DNA from: Larix kaempferi
Taxonomy: Eukaryota > Streptophyta > Pinopsida > Pinales > Pinaceae
Assembly (NCBI GenBank): GCA_027924585.1
Contig: BSBM01000260.1
Location: 16,740,001-16,804,000, forward strand
Direction of reading: 5' to 3'
Length of the DNA: 64,000 bases
Shown one piece after another: positions 23,500 to 36,013 of this stretch. How positions within the stretch are numbered: position 1 is the stretch's first letter; every line of letters begins with the position of its first letter. The notes under the pieces were generated by a model, which saw only the letters and a program-made list of their open reading frames with translations, was not told where the DNA came from and did no database searches. The position numbers and the translations under genes are program-made.

Positions 23500-23559
23500 G
23501 CCCTGGGAAGGCTTGTGTAGGATGTCATCACAACCTACAGGCCTGTAGTTTGAACATAT

Positions 23560-24660
23560 GATTTCTCACGTCTTTGTTTGATCTCTCACCCCATTTGCAT
23601 GTTGAAGCTAGTTTGTCATAGGTTGCTCAAGCTTGGAGAGTGGGATTCCCAGGTGGAATACCCCAGTGTTCAACAACTTTTGAAAGACTTGGCATCTTCA
23701 ACTAACATTTATGTTTTTGTATATTCTTATTAGTTCCTTTTGCACTCTTAAATTATCTTTTTCAAGTGTTTTTACATACTACATGCATTGGCAAAATTTC
23801 TGAAATTTATATGCAAAATTCCAAGTTGATTTTAAACTCATTTTTATCACATTTGCACGATATTAGCTTGTTGTTTTGTGTAGGTTTTTGATTTTACAGG
23901 GGGAGGGAATGCTCGAATTTGGTCATTAGAAAACTCAAAGAACACCCAAGAGTGGCCACTTCAAGTCCCTCACCAAAAGAGGTTCAAATTTCTCACTCTT
24001 GACCTCATTTTCTTGTAAATAATAAAGCTGAAATTTTCCTCCTTGTAACAAACCCAAAAGAGTCTCTTGGGCTTGATTTCTCACTTCTTCATTACTTGTA
24101 TTTCCTCTTTAAATTTTCAGCCATCCCTTGCATGCATTAGAAGTTGGGCTTGTCCATTTTTGCATTGCAAGTGTAGAGGGGCTAGGTTTAGTTTTGTTTT
24201 TTGTTATTTTCGTTTTGTTAATTTGCTTGCCCCTCCTCTTCATTAGGAAAAGAGTTGTGTGGCTAGATAGCATTTGTTCCTTAAACTGTTTAGGTCATTC
24301 CTTTGCTTGCTAGTGAGTTGGCTTTGCCACCCTTGCATAGCAATTGTTGAAAGGGCTAGGATTTAATTCATGCTTTTATTTGCATTTGTTATAATTGTTT
24401 TCCGACACCTTGCATGAGAAAAGGCTCTACCCATCCATGCAAAATCGTGCTGGCTAGTAGATTTGCTTTCAAGTCATTTTTGCTTTAGTTTATTTGCCCA
24501 CACCTTGCAAGTGAGTTGGCTTTGCCACTGTTGCAATATCGTGCCGACTTGCATTGTATTTAATTATTTATTCTTTTAAAGGTTAAATTAATCGTGCCCC
24601 AATCTTTGCCCCGTATTCACTCCCCTTGCCGGTTTGACCGATCCTGGGTGACAAGAAAGG
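23560..24660. repeat. Degenerate repeat region with four related units
   Basis: Between about 24,140 and 24,560 four diverged units recur, of the pattern TTGGCTTTGCCAC-x-TTGCA-x-GGGCTAGG-x-TTTA (starts near 24,144, 24,316, 24,421 and 24,508). The upstream part has no conserved ORF. At about 23,900 a purine-rich GGGGGAGGGAATG follows a TTTTACAG pyrimidine tract. Confidence 0.45.
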
Positions 24661-27600
24661 GAAAAGATTAGTGTTGGCTAGAATAATAGGCACTCATAAG
24701 TTAATCTTAACTAGATACTGAGAAAAATAAGTTTGATCTGTGGAGATAGAGGGGTAGAGGCTGTTGGGAGCCTCGTGGCACTTTGTGTCCTCATGTTGAG
24801 TGTTGCCGCCTAATACACACCTAGGGGGAACGCGGCAGGAAACCTTCAAGCCGCTCAGTGTGTCCTTGGGGGCAAGTGAGAGTCAAGTGCTGTCACCTGA
24901 TTACTCGACTCCTCCGTCTAGGCTTACTCCTAGCGAAGCCAAGGGGGGTGGTCCCTATGAAAATTAAACTAATGCTTTTAATCTATAACAAAAGATAAAA
25001 GTCTATTCTAGGAGTTAAAAAGATGATGAGATGAAAAATTAACAACTAACCACTGCTTGCAAATTAAATCAATTGATTAACCCAACACAAGATAGATAAG
25101 CATTCACGACATTTGTGATTGAAACTTAAACATAGAAAATTAAAGACCAGTGCCGAAAATGTAAAAATGCTTGCAATTGCTGTTGTGTAGGGTTGCTTGT
25201 GTAGTCTCAGTGAAAGTATTGCAGTGTCTCAGTTGGTAATTTTTATGATTATTAGATGAGTAGTTAAGGAGTGGGTTAATTCTTGGTTTGGCCCAAAAGA
25301 AAACTAAACTTCGAACTGAGTGCTTTAGCAACCTTACCAAATGTCCAACCAGGCGAGGATGAACCCGCTTAAGAACCTGCTGACTCTGTGGATTCAGTCC
25401 ATGCAACCTCCCGAGTTCTTAGGATTGGATTCTAATGGATTGTCCTATTAACACTAATTACCTTGCACCCGTTTCTGATTGAGCCAACTGTTCCGACTAA
25501 GCTGCAGTAGTCAAGAGCATACTCCAGGTTTGTGGCGTTGTTCGTTTTATTAAGACGTGTGAGTGGATGATTATTCTACACTAAACCCCAAGCATAAAGC
25601 AAGGGGGGTTAATTTTAGGATTAAATTTTAAGAACAGAATAATAATTTGAAATAAACACAAAAGCATATAAAATGATGAACGGGTCCTCGGAGGACATTG
25701 TGTGCTTGAGTGAGTTATTTAATTACTGCTGCTCAAATGAAAACTAATCTAAAACGAAAAAAATAAAAATAAAAATAAAAATAACGAAAAATAAAAAAAA
25801 TGAAAAAGGTGCGAATCCCCCCTGGGGGGATTGGGGTCAGGCGCTGGAATTGCCTGCTGTGCTCTTTTTATTTTTTTATTACAACTTGGAAACTTAAGAG
25901 AAATACTGCTTGCCCTTTATCATTAAGGAACAAGTCAGTTTACAATATTTGAGAGAAATAACGATGGTGCTTGAAACCAGTTCTCTCTGGGTGGTTCAGG
26001 AAGCTCCAAATGCAAGTTTTATTTAATTTTCTTACTCCAACCTGTTATGAAATCAAAACAGATCAGTGAACTATGTTGGTTAAAAAATGATAATCAGAAC
26101 ACTTTAAGAGTGTTCTGACAATGCTAGAAAATTGCAAAATGAAATCTAGTGCAATTAGTATGTAAAAATGGTGTTTTTGACAACTTTTTTGAGTTTTTAT
26201 ATGATCTTAAACAAAAATTATGATATGCAGAAGATAAAAACCAGCGAGCTAAAAAGTTTGTAAAATGCCTAAAAACAACTAAGAAATTACTCTTCTTCGA
26301 AATGCAATCTAAGTCTGAAAAATTAATCTAAAAGGTGCAATGAAACGAGACAAAAGGTAACTAGTAAGACAAGATAGGGAGCTTACCTTGCTAGGATCTT
26401 TGGATGCTTTCTTTCAAGTTTGCAAGCCAAATTACAAGCCTAACAATGCTAGATAAATCTTTTATAAGCACTTCTTCACTAATGAACTTTTAAGATTTGG
26501 ACTTCGATAAAACGAAAGCATTAGTAAAGGATACTAGATCCACTTCTTAAGATTTCAAAATTTTTAGATCTAGAACAATATAGAAACCGTAACCAAATTA
26601 GATTTGAAAATATTTTGGGCCAAAGGTAAGAAGAACCGAGTTTTGAACTGGAAAGAGATGGGCGAATGGAGCCTTCATGAGAGTGGGAACAAGAGGGACT
26701 ACGCTTCCGTTGAAGTAGCTTTGGAAGCGGCAAAGCTAACATACATAAGCTCCAGTAACCTGCAACAAAAGACTTCACACAAGCACTTGCACAAGAGGAT
26801 CAAATGGCACCAATATTAACAATATAAAATACTTGCGAATAGAAGCATTCAAACAAGAGATGCATAACATTCAAAGCATTTTACACTATCATCAAATAAC
26901 AAACAGAATTAGATCATATTTGTTACCCTACTGAAATATAGATTTCCTTCCAAGGTCAGTGCAATCCTAACAATAAACAACAATGCTTGTGCAATAGATA
27001 CAAGTTACCTCCATGGGTTTTGAAGCATCAAGCATCCACACATAACATGAACCCACAATGTAGCCTCCAAAGCCTTCTCTTTATTAACTCAAGAACTCAT
27101 AAAAATATTACAGACACAAGAACAGAGGTTCCACCTTCAAATCTTTTACAATGGAGCCAAGCTCCTCAATTTATAGCAAATGCCAAGTGAGCTAGGGCGC
27201 AAAACCCTAAGAGACACAACTCCTAACTTGTAGAGCAAGCAAAGCTCTCGCCCAATGGAGAAACACCATTTCAAATGGACAAAAACACTTCAAAACGGAA
27301 GGCAGCTGAGCTGTGAAAGCATCTCACGTGAAGGATGAGAGCAAGTTGATGGATGTTTCCATGACTCGTTGGAAAGGTGAGTTGGTTGAAATAATTAGCA
27401 ACTACACATAAGCTTTGTGCCACCTCACAATGGTAGCCGCCCCCACTTAAACCTTACCATCATCAAATCCGTACGGCCGTGAGGATGGTGCTTGCTGGCC
27501 CACGTGAGGCAAATGAGATGCTTCCATTCCACGTTGAAGGGTGGGGTTGGTTTACTTAGAAACTTAATTACTTGTGTTATGCCACCCTATTAGAAGTAGG

Positions 27601-28990
27601 ATCCCACCACATAAATGACTCAACACTCAACTAACTTGCTCACGGCCATGGAGAAAGAGGCCCCACATGAAGGCTTTACGTAGCATGAAATAGTGTGTTT
27701 GCTCAACCATATAACAAATCAACTTAATAAATATGCTTTGGTCTCTTTAGATAGTATCCCAACTAAATGAGCTAATCCACAACCCAATCCACATATGGCC
27801 GTGTGTAGAGGTGGCTGGCCCACACGTGAAGGAGAGGAAGCGAACTATGGAAATAAATATTCCATATTTTGACTTTTAACTCAAACTTTAATGTATGCCT
27901 TCACCCTTCACTTAGTCGTATAACTTGAGAGATCATATTCCATGTCGTTTGACATGTGATATAATTCAACTTTTTAATATTTTAATCATTTGGCTATGGT
28001 GCATTTTGATGCATTTCTGGCATTAAAGTGTCACTTTGTAGCTCTGATAGGCAAAACTGCTCCACGGGGCGCTTTGACTGTCCGAAAGATAGGAAAACCG
28101 TGTACCAAAGTAAAGAGGATGCTCTGAGCTTGAAAATGAGCATCCCTGCGTCAAATTTCGACTCCGGATCTTTTATCACCTTTTGAAATTTTTTAATTAA
28201 ACCATTAAAAAAATGGCTTAAAAATGCTAAAAAATATTTTTTCTCGGAATCAACTGAAACTTCAGGGGAACCTAGTACATGATAGAACGATAAAATTCTA
28301 GCGCCTAGCATGTTTATACATGTTGTAAAATGGGCTCTAATAATCCCCTAAGGCCTAACCCCCACTTTGGGCATTCCAGCTTTGGAGGAGCAGGAGAAAA
28401 CCTCATCGATTATACTCGGCTACAGGCAAAGCATAATCAACAAGGGAAAAAACTCCTTGGAATACCTTCTTTGGTTGTCAAGTCCTAGGGAACCGAGTCA
28501 CTCAAAGACCAGCATGCTAGAACGCTTATTACAAACCCCGTGGGGCATAGTCATGTACTACAAAAACTGAAAAAAGGGCCCTGAAAAGGCCAAACTTGGA
28601 ACTTCTGAACTCTGAAAAAAGGCACAAGTAAATGTGCAATACTGGCGGCTCACTGAAGTCCAACTGTAGTGCAAATCAGTTGGTAACATTGAGCACCCAG
28701 CAAGCTTTGGGGTTGACCCGTGGAGCTAGTTGAGAACCTTGTGTTCTCTTGTTGAGCACCCAACAGTCTCTCTCAAATCGAAAGAGATAACTTCTTGGGG
28801 TAGACACATAGAATAACATTCATTTTCTGGCACAAACCTTAATTCCCCTAAGCTAAAGATAGACTTAAAACGAATTAAAATTTACAGGACCATTTGCAAA
28901 ACACTACAATTGCTATTTTATTTTCAGTACTTTACTTTGAAAGCATTCAAATTTGGTTCAATCTTGTTACAAGCACCTTTCATTCATTCA
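24661..28990. other. Unclassified repeat-like DNA, no gene found
   Basis: No ORF with recognisable domains. Features seen: a simple A-rich tract of AAAAT units at about 25,755-25,803; and, on the minus strand at 27,161-27,180, a TATA-like TTTGCTATAAATTGAGGAGC resembling LTR promoters. This suggests part of the stretch is a minus-strand LTR. The minus ORF at 27,994-28,311 looks like LTR U3 sequence rather than a gene. Ends with target duplications could not be found. Confidence 0.4.
27161..27180 (-). promoter_or_regulatory. TATA-like LTR promoter candidate
   Basis: The minus strand reads TTTGCTATAAATTGAGGAGC, with a TATA core and a downstream GAGGAG context like the other LTR promoters of the window. 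The element it would belong to is undefined. Confidence 0.3.
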
Positions 28991-30670
28991 ATCATTTACT
29001 ACAAGTCAATGTTAAATGCGATATTTTGATCATAGTGGTTGTGAATGGTTTAATGCAATTTTAGTATCTTTGGCAATCTTGCTTTTGTTATATCTGTGAC
29101 TCCATAACCCCAGTAAAGTAGGCACTGGCCTTGTTAGTGAATTGTTTATCTTCTCTCTTGCAATTATATTTGGTTTATTGTTTAAAAAGGTTTGCTTGTC
29201 ATTAAAATTATTGCATCTATGCACGAATGCTTGTCATTTAAACATTGAATAAGTTACAACTCTAAAAGAAACTCGTAAATAAATCTTAGTAAGTAAGGGC
29301 AACCCCCCTTGACCTTTTTTGGAGTTGGGGTCTAAACGGAGGAGTTTAGAATCGAGGTGACAGTGGGTTCTACACTCATAGTTTCCTCAAGAACACACAT
29401 AACGGTTGGGAGACTTATCTGTGGTCAAGTGTATTTTAGGCGGCAACACACATCAACCACAACTTTAATGCATTCTTTTAATAATGTATTCAAATCTGAT
29501 ATAGGTATGCAAACAGAGGTAAGTTTCAGACTTGTATGTAAGCAAATGATGAATATTTCAGACCTTATTTTCACCTTCAATGTGGCAGCAATTAACATTT
29601 ACTTTTAATAACCATTAATGTGTTTAGTGTTGTCTTCTTGTTACAGGTATGGAGGACTGTCAAAAGTTGATAGTCTGCAATATTTTGCAGACTTTAGGGC
29701 AACAGCAAAGGGGCTGCAAATGGGCTGTTACAGCCCTACGAAAAGGCATCCCAAAGGCTGTTATGGCCTAGGGCAGACCTAGAAATGAGGGTCGAGCCCT
29801 TAAGCAGCAAGGCCGAGGGTGTTGGGAGGTGGCCGCAAGGAAGAGGAAGAAGGATAGGAGCTAGGGTTTATTTTTTAAGCTTTATGGTTTTATAAGAATT
29901 TTTAAATTTTTTAAGTTTTTAGGACTTCCTAAAATTTTGCCCTTGGGTTTTTAGAGGTAAAGCAGGCATGCTGAATTTGTAGGAGGGAGGGCCGAAATTT
30001 TAGAGAGGCCAAATTTTTTTATTTTTTTTAGAGTTTTTGACACAAAATTGCAGACCTAATTAAAAGACCTAATCTAGCATGAAATCTAATATTTACACAT
30101 GTACAAGCAAGCATAAATTGGTAAAAAGATGATAACTTAGGGATTTTATGGATGATACCCTTAAAACCCTAGCCCTAGAGGAAGGTGACCAGCCCTCCTC
30201 TTGGAGTAAATTCTCCTTATCTACTAAATTAGGGATTCCTATAACAACCTCTAGGGTTCATTATAAAAGCCTAATCTAGGGCAAAATTGGAAATCCAAGG
30301 CTAAACTTGGGAAAACTTCATCTAGAGAGCGTTTTCCACCATGCAAAGATGATAGAAGGTAGATAAAGGCCCTATTCAGAGAAAATGCATCCCTAAGGCC
30401 ACCATTCAATCATTCAAGAAGCAAAAATTTACCTACCTTTCACCAAACAAGGCTAAAAAGACTAGACTTACTTGAGTATGTGTTCTTCCAACAATTCTAG
30501 CATCCACCAAGCATGAGCAAACCAAAGATAACATCCAACTTCATCCACAAGAGCAAAGAAAATCTACTTCAAGAGGTGCGCATCACTCCAAAAGAGATAT
30601 CTAGGGTAAAAGAAAAACATATTTGAGTTTTATCCCATGACTTATGATTTACGAATGAAGTGAGGAGTTG

Positions 30671-30680
30671 TATTTATATG
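30671..30680 (-). promoter_or_regulatory. TATA-like box of LTR D2
   Basis: The minus strand reads CATATAAATA, conserved with D1 at 9,431-9,442. Confidence 0.45.
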
Positions 30681-31235
30681 TTTCTCAACTCTCTTTTACA
30701 AAATAACCAGGCCAACATGCCAAATAAATGTCAATGTAAAAATATAACATGAAATAATATAAAATAATCTAAAGCTGGCCTATAGTAGGCTTAAAGTAGG
30801 CTACCTAGGATATTTTCCCCCTAGGGGCATAAAAACTATTAAAATGACTAAAACTGAGCAAAAAGCTTCACTCCGAGAGGTGGAGTGAAAAGGGGAGGAT
30901 TGTCAGGCCCCATCTAACCTCAATAATGCTAAAAATCCCTCAACGTCCCCCCTCAAACAGCCTGTGGGCCTAGTGACAAAAAGGTGGCATCATCAAGGAA
31001 ACTGCCCAAGGAAGGAGGGCGCTCGGCTGGAAAGTCACCAGGAAGGGTGCATCAGGTGACTGGAAGGGGAGGTAAGAACTTCAGAGCTGGAGAACTATCA
31101 CTAGAGTAGAAAACAAGTAGGGGGTCATGTGACCCAGTGGCCCACCCCTAGGATCCCCGGACACCAACCTCAGGGCTACAAGCCCTATAATGAGGCAGTC
31201 AGCAATGCCACTAAGCCATAGTACTCCTAAGGGAA

Positions 31236-31240
31236 GGACC
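31236..31240. repeat. Target site duplication of the gag-only element (left)
   Basis: GGACC, identical to 42,998-43,002. Confidence 0.92.
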
Positions 31241-34200
31241 TGTTATCACACCATAGTAGCAGGGCTACTATTCTTGTACAGCAGATATCTGCACATTCCA
31301 GAGCTTCCTTTATTCCAGAGCATGGCTATATATTTTGGATCACTCATGATCAGAGCAGTACATTATTCAGATTTGTATATGACCTTGTGTCAAGGCTGAG
31401 CCTTGAGAGTTCAGATTTGATGACTGATGTGACCACTTATCCCATTACAGTTTCAGTTCAGTGCCTAGAGATGTATTGCAGCAGTGTTTCAGATGATACA
31501 TGATGATTATTATTATGATGATGTTGTATGATCTGTGGATATGTTCTCACTGACTGTGGATTATTAGCTTGTTGATTTAGTCATGATCATAGCACGTGCT
31601 TGGTATATTATTCCTGATGTGGCAAATTATTTAAAATGAACTGTAAATCATAAAATGGACAATTGCTTGCACATTTCGGTCATTTAACAAAACTTGCTGG
31701 TTCTTCACCTTACATAGACATGGTCTTTCCCGACACCAGTTGTCTGCTAGTGTAGGCTCCATATTCACTTGACTCCATCCATACATGACCTTCCTGTTTG
31801 ACTTTAAACCCTGACTTGTCTCATTTGACTTTCTGATACCGAGGACTTCCCCATTTTTCTACCTCTGTGTTTGGACCGCATCCCTGTTTATTCAGTGTCT
31901 CGGCTCTGAGTTGGTGACAGAACTTGCCTTTGGTAAGTTGGATTGTAGGCCTAAATCATTCTGGTCGGTTGTCCCGATGTATGGCATTGGCTCGAACTCC
32001 CCTTAGTCACTTGAGATGTTGTTGGCTAAAACTGAAAGCTCATGTTCTACCTATGGAAACTTGAAAAATTCGCCCATGGAAACAAAAAAAAAAGGGGCAA
32101 GAGCGATGAAAAGCTAAAAATACTCCTCGAAGAGTATAAGAAAGGTCCAAAAAGCAATGGTTCTTAAAAGCTATATCTAAACAATTGCTGACCTTGTATA
32201 AATATATGAAAAACATGCCCTGGATGCAAGCTGCAACTAGTTGTGCTTCTCAGCACATCTGAAATCCGAAGGGTTATGTAGGCCAAAGAGGCCATGGAAT
32301 AAAATTGAATGATCCTAATGAAACTGGATCAACTTGATGTAGACATGATGCCTAAGTTGAATAAGCACTCTCTAAACAACTTATCCATTTGTGAGGCACA
32401 GCCATCCCCCGTGTTCTTTTGTCCAGCACAGAGTTTGTAGCTTCCCCCTTCTTCCAGTTCAAAGTATTTTTGAGTTAAGTTAGACAAGTCAAACCCTTGG
32501 CCCAACCTTGCTCCTAGCCTTCATCCTTCACTAGCAGTTTGACCATGTCCAATGGGTAAGTTTGTCATCTGAACTATTGTGCAAGTAATTTTATATAACA
32601 ACGGAATATGTTAACTTGATTAATGCCACTGAATGGAATTTATACTTTGAGCTTAGCTGTGAGAGTGATTAGAGAAGCATTGTCTTAGTCTACTGATGTG
32701 ATTTATCCTTGATTATATATTCTTGGGATCCGTGATGATGTGGACCATGTATGGATGATTATTGATGATGATTTATGGGCCCACATGTTTGATGATGACA
32801 TCATATGATGGACATATGATGCAGATGATGTTTGATCCAGTTCAGCAGGTTTATTATTACTTCAGATCAGCAGATTATACATTGTCCATATATGGTGGAC
32901 CCTACAGCAGGCCCATTAGGACAACCCAGGGTGTATGAGTACTCATTCCTAGTGGATTTGGGTCTTCTGGATCCATTGAGACACTTATCTTTCAGTTCCG
33001 GGCACTTCTGACAGTGATTGATGCAGTTTTACACTTGTTGACCAGATTTGGGGCTGATTTCCCAGCTTGAGCAGCAGGGGCCTCGAGAGGCCAGTTCACC
33101 TAGGGCGCTAATGATGGAGGGGGTGGTCTAGCCACTTGTTATTACCATTTATCCCCCCTTCCGGAGAGCTTGGTGGGCTCAGATTGACAGCGCTAGCACA
33201 CTGGGATGCAGTTTTGGCACTTTCACAGTTCCCGAGGCAGTTAAAAAATGGGATAAAGTGGTCACTGAGGAAATCGATTTGGGCAATTGAGGCAAGGTTT
33301 TGGCATTTGGTCTTCACAGAGGTCTTCCAGGGTGGCATCACTATCTTCCAGTCAGTTTTCACCATGTGGGTATGCCCGGATTGATCACAGGAGGACATTT
33401 ACTGCTTGACTGTCATGGATTCTAAGGACAGTTTTGGTCATTTTTATTATATTGGACATATTTTATTATTTTATTGTGCCTTGGGGATGAGCTAGTAAGG
33501 ATTGATACCTCCTAGCCCCACCATGTGCTTATTTTATCATGTCCTAGTCATCATGAGGTGGATTATTGTACTTTTTACCCCTCTAGTGGGATGACGTCAC
33601 CCTCCATTGTACCATTTAGTGAGGGCGCTATTGTTATGTTGAGTGATCCATGTGATATATTGTTATGGGTCATCTTAGCCATTGATTGTATGATGAGATC
33701 TTATAATCTCAACCACTCATTTGATGTAGTATTGTAGAGTGGTATAGGGTTTTGGTTTTTATTATCCTATATAAGGAGGAGACCCCCCATTGTAAAGCTC
33801 ACCTTTGGAGCTCTGGAATATTGGAATAGAAGATTTTTTGTGGAGCACATCTCTCTTGCATTGTGGATTCTCTTGCATATTGAATGTACAGTATCTCTTC
33901 TATGTATCATTGTGGATTTTGGTGCTTTTGCTAACCTTTTGACAGGAAAGTCGAATTGGAGAGAGGAGGGCGACTTCATGAGGGTTATTGTTGGAGGGAT
34001 CCACATATTCTCTCTTGGGTTGATCTTGTGACAGGGAGTATCATTATTGTATCTTCGTGACATAGTTGATGCTTTCTATTACATCTTTCTACCATTTTCA
34101 TAATCATCTTGCTTGACTTGTTTCTTTGATCTTGTCTTGTAGGAGGAGGACGATTTGGCTATCTTGGAGAAGGACGATTTGGTTGGAGCACTTGGATCTC

Positions 34201-35723
34201 ACTCTTGAATATACACATAGGAGAATGCTATCAACTTGCAAGGTGGCCACAAACAATTGAGGTAAGATCTACAAGGTATGTGCCTCTTTCATCCATTCTA
34301 TCTTCATTGGTCATAAAACCCTAATTAAATCAAAACCCCAATTTTGGTATTTCTTAGATCTACTTAGATCTAGCCTTGCAATTGAAAAGATATTAAAAAC
34401 CCACCTCTATAGGATCCACCCCTAGTTGGATCTATAGTTTGGTGGTGATTGGCTAAAAATTGACACACTTTTCAATGCAAAAAGCCTTCTTGAACCTAAA
34501 TCGATTTTCCTAAGAGAAGCTTGTTGGGTTAGATCTAGCACATGGGTAGGTGAGATCCCACTTGATTTGAAATCTAGACACTTGATAACCTATACCCATG
34601 TCTTTACTTTGGTGAAAACTACCTTGTGGACATCTCTCCATGTTTTAAGGGGTTAAAATCCCCTTTTGATCTTCTTGGCATCTTAAAACTTAGATCTACT
34701 AAGATCTAGCCCTTGGATTCACTTGAAACTTTGAACATGCATAGATCGGGGTACTAGCATAGCATCCCGGATCTACAATTTGGTGGCCATTGGACTTGAT
34801 TTGGTCCACCAAAACCCACTTTTGGGCCTTCCTTGAGCAAATCGCACCCCCTTGAAAATTTGAGTTGGTCCACTTCTAGGAGGTGGGTGTTTGAGTTTTT
34901 CGTGGATTTGGAATGCCCATAACTTGAAACCTAGGTCTACACTGTCCTTTTGTCAAGATCCGCCTTGGGGATTGCATTCCTTGTTTCAAGGGATTGTGGT
35001 CCACTTAAGGTCATCACTTAAAAAACCTAGATCTAGTAAGATCCAATCATTGGATCTCATCCAATCCACTTGACTTGACTTCTAGGTGTCCCGATCTACA
35101 TTTTGACATACTTATTGACCCCATTAGCCCACTTAACAAGGCACTAGTCCATCATCAAGCAAGTCGCACTCCTTGGGATTCGTGTCAAATCCTAGATCTA
35201 GTACATGGGTATCCTTATAACCAACTTAAACTCATAGATCTAGTCTATATCTAACCTATAGTACCTACCTCACACCTAACTTCACCTTATGGGCCTACCT
35301 AGAATCACTTCACACTTCCCAAGAAAACTAGACCCACTTGTGTAAACCCATGGTACTATACCTTGTCATCATACCCCATCATGTGGCCTAAACCATACAC
35401 AGGTTGAAACATTAACAATCTCTTACACCTCCCTCAACCATACCTTAATCCTTAGGTCCACTTAGCCTTGCATTGGTTTCCGTAACTCATTGCTTACCTA
35501 CCCTAAGAAACCTTTGTTTGGGTCCAATCAACTGTGATTGGGGTATAGGGTCTCCCCCTTGGTCCAGTTACACCTTGACCTAAAGCGAAGAGTGCCTCGG
35601 TTGACGTGACTCCCACCTGCATTGGGAACCGTGGCATCTCTTGGGTCACCTCTTTAGTTGCCTAGCTCCTCTACCGTCCCGGATGGGATACCTCTAGGGG
35701 CAACTACAAGTTGCGTGATAACA
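31241..35723 (+). repeat. 5' LTR, family A (4,483 bp)
   Basis: Starts TGTTATCACACCATAGTAGC and ends GTTGCGTGATAACA, with perfect 9-bp inverted ends (TGTTATCAC/GTGATAACA). A TATA box at 33,768-33,775 splits it into about 2.5 kb of U3 and about 1.95 kb of R-U5. Short ORFs recurring in every copy are carried by the LTR and lack protein-like features. Confidence 0.93.
33768..33775 (+). promoter_or_regulatory. TATA box of the family-A 5' LTR
   Basis: TATATAAG followed by GAGGAGACCCCCC. The identical motif occurs at the same place in the 3' LTR (41,047) and in the solo LTR (56,960). Confidence 0.7.
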
Positions 35724-35727
35724 TTTT

Positions 35728-35745
35728 TGGCGCCGTTGCCGGGGA
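35728..35745 (+). promoter_or_regulatory. Primer-binding site, tRNA-Asp
   Basis: TGGCGCCGTTGCCGGGGA starts four bases after the 5' LTR. Its complement is the 3' end of plant tRNA-Asp with CCA. Athila-type elements are known to use this primer. Confidence 0.88.
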
Positions 35746-35822
35746 AGGTAGAGGCCTACCCTGGTTCGACATATATTTTTCAAAACCTCTACTCCCGTTC
35801 TCTTTGCCAACATTAACATTTT

Positions 35823-35840
35823 TGGCGCCGTTGCCGGGGA
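35823..35840 (+). promoter_or_regulatory. Second, duplicated tRNA-Asp primer-binding site
   Basis: The same 18 bases recur 95 bp downstream as part of the tandem duplication. Priming here would leave 95 bp of internal sequence in the strong-stop product, so the first site is presumably the working one. Confidence 0.75.
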
Positions 35841-36013
35841 GGTGGAGGCCTACCTTGGTTCAATATACCTTTGTGTCTCATTCCATCCCTGCATTTTAAA
35901 CGACATACATCTTGGTAGAAGAGTTTAAAAATCTACCTGGCGACTCCAATTCGTGACTCCGTTGAGGATCGACCCCATTGCCATCTTTCAATTTTGTAAT
36001 TTGTAAATCATAA

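Larger units (their letters stand above)
28991..31240 (-). mobile_element. LTR family D copy 2 (D2), left part; left boundary approximate
   Basis: Similar to D1 in the same order. AGTCTGCAATATTTTGCAGAC near 29,678 matches the 4,230 region. The CATATAAATA box lies at 30,671-30,680. Also shared are CTAAAGxTGGCCTATxGTAGGC, GGTCATGTGACCCAGTG and GAGGCAGTCAGC-ATGCCA. It is interrupted at 31,241 by the gag-only element and resumes at 42,998-43,133. The left end could not be fixed: the expected target repeat CTTAC followed by TGTTA was not found. The start given is the approximate limit of visible similarity. Confidence 0.55.
35720..35909 (+). repeat. 95-bp tandem duplication across the LTR/internal junction
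   Basis: The stretch starting AACATTTTTGGCGCCG at 35,720 is repeated, slightly diverged, at 35,815. The unit includes the last four bases of the LTR, the primer-binding site and the GGTxGAGGCCTACC-TGGTTC sequence after it. Confidence 0.85.

Noticed and set aside
23311-23700. Second hAT inverted end
   Set aside because: No complement of CAGTGTAGTCAGACTCGG and no 8-bp repeat of ATCCATAG was found. The hairpin at 23,412 does not match it.
27994-28311. 105-codon minus-strand ORF
   Set aside because: Its composition and its position about 0.8 kb upstream of a minus-strand TATA-like box suit LTR U3 sequence. No domain was recognised.
33108-33398. 96-codon minus-strand ORF repeated at 40,387 and, shortened, at 56,394
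   Set aside because: It recurs because the LTR recurs. It is on the strand opposite to the LTR promoter, is interrupted in the older copy and has no recognisable motif.
33840-34031. 63-codon plus ORF conserved in all three family-A LTRs just after the TATA box
   Set aside because: It is in a plausible transcript position, but it is short and its conservation is no better than the surrounding LTR. There is not enough to call it a gene.
35728-35745. Match to tRNA-Asp
   Set aside because: Only the 18 bases complementary to the tRNA 3' end are present, so it is a primer-binding site and not a tRNA gene.
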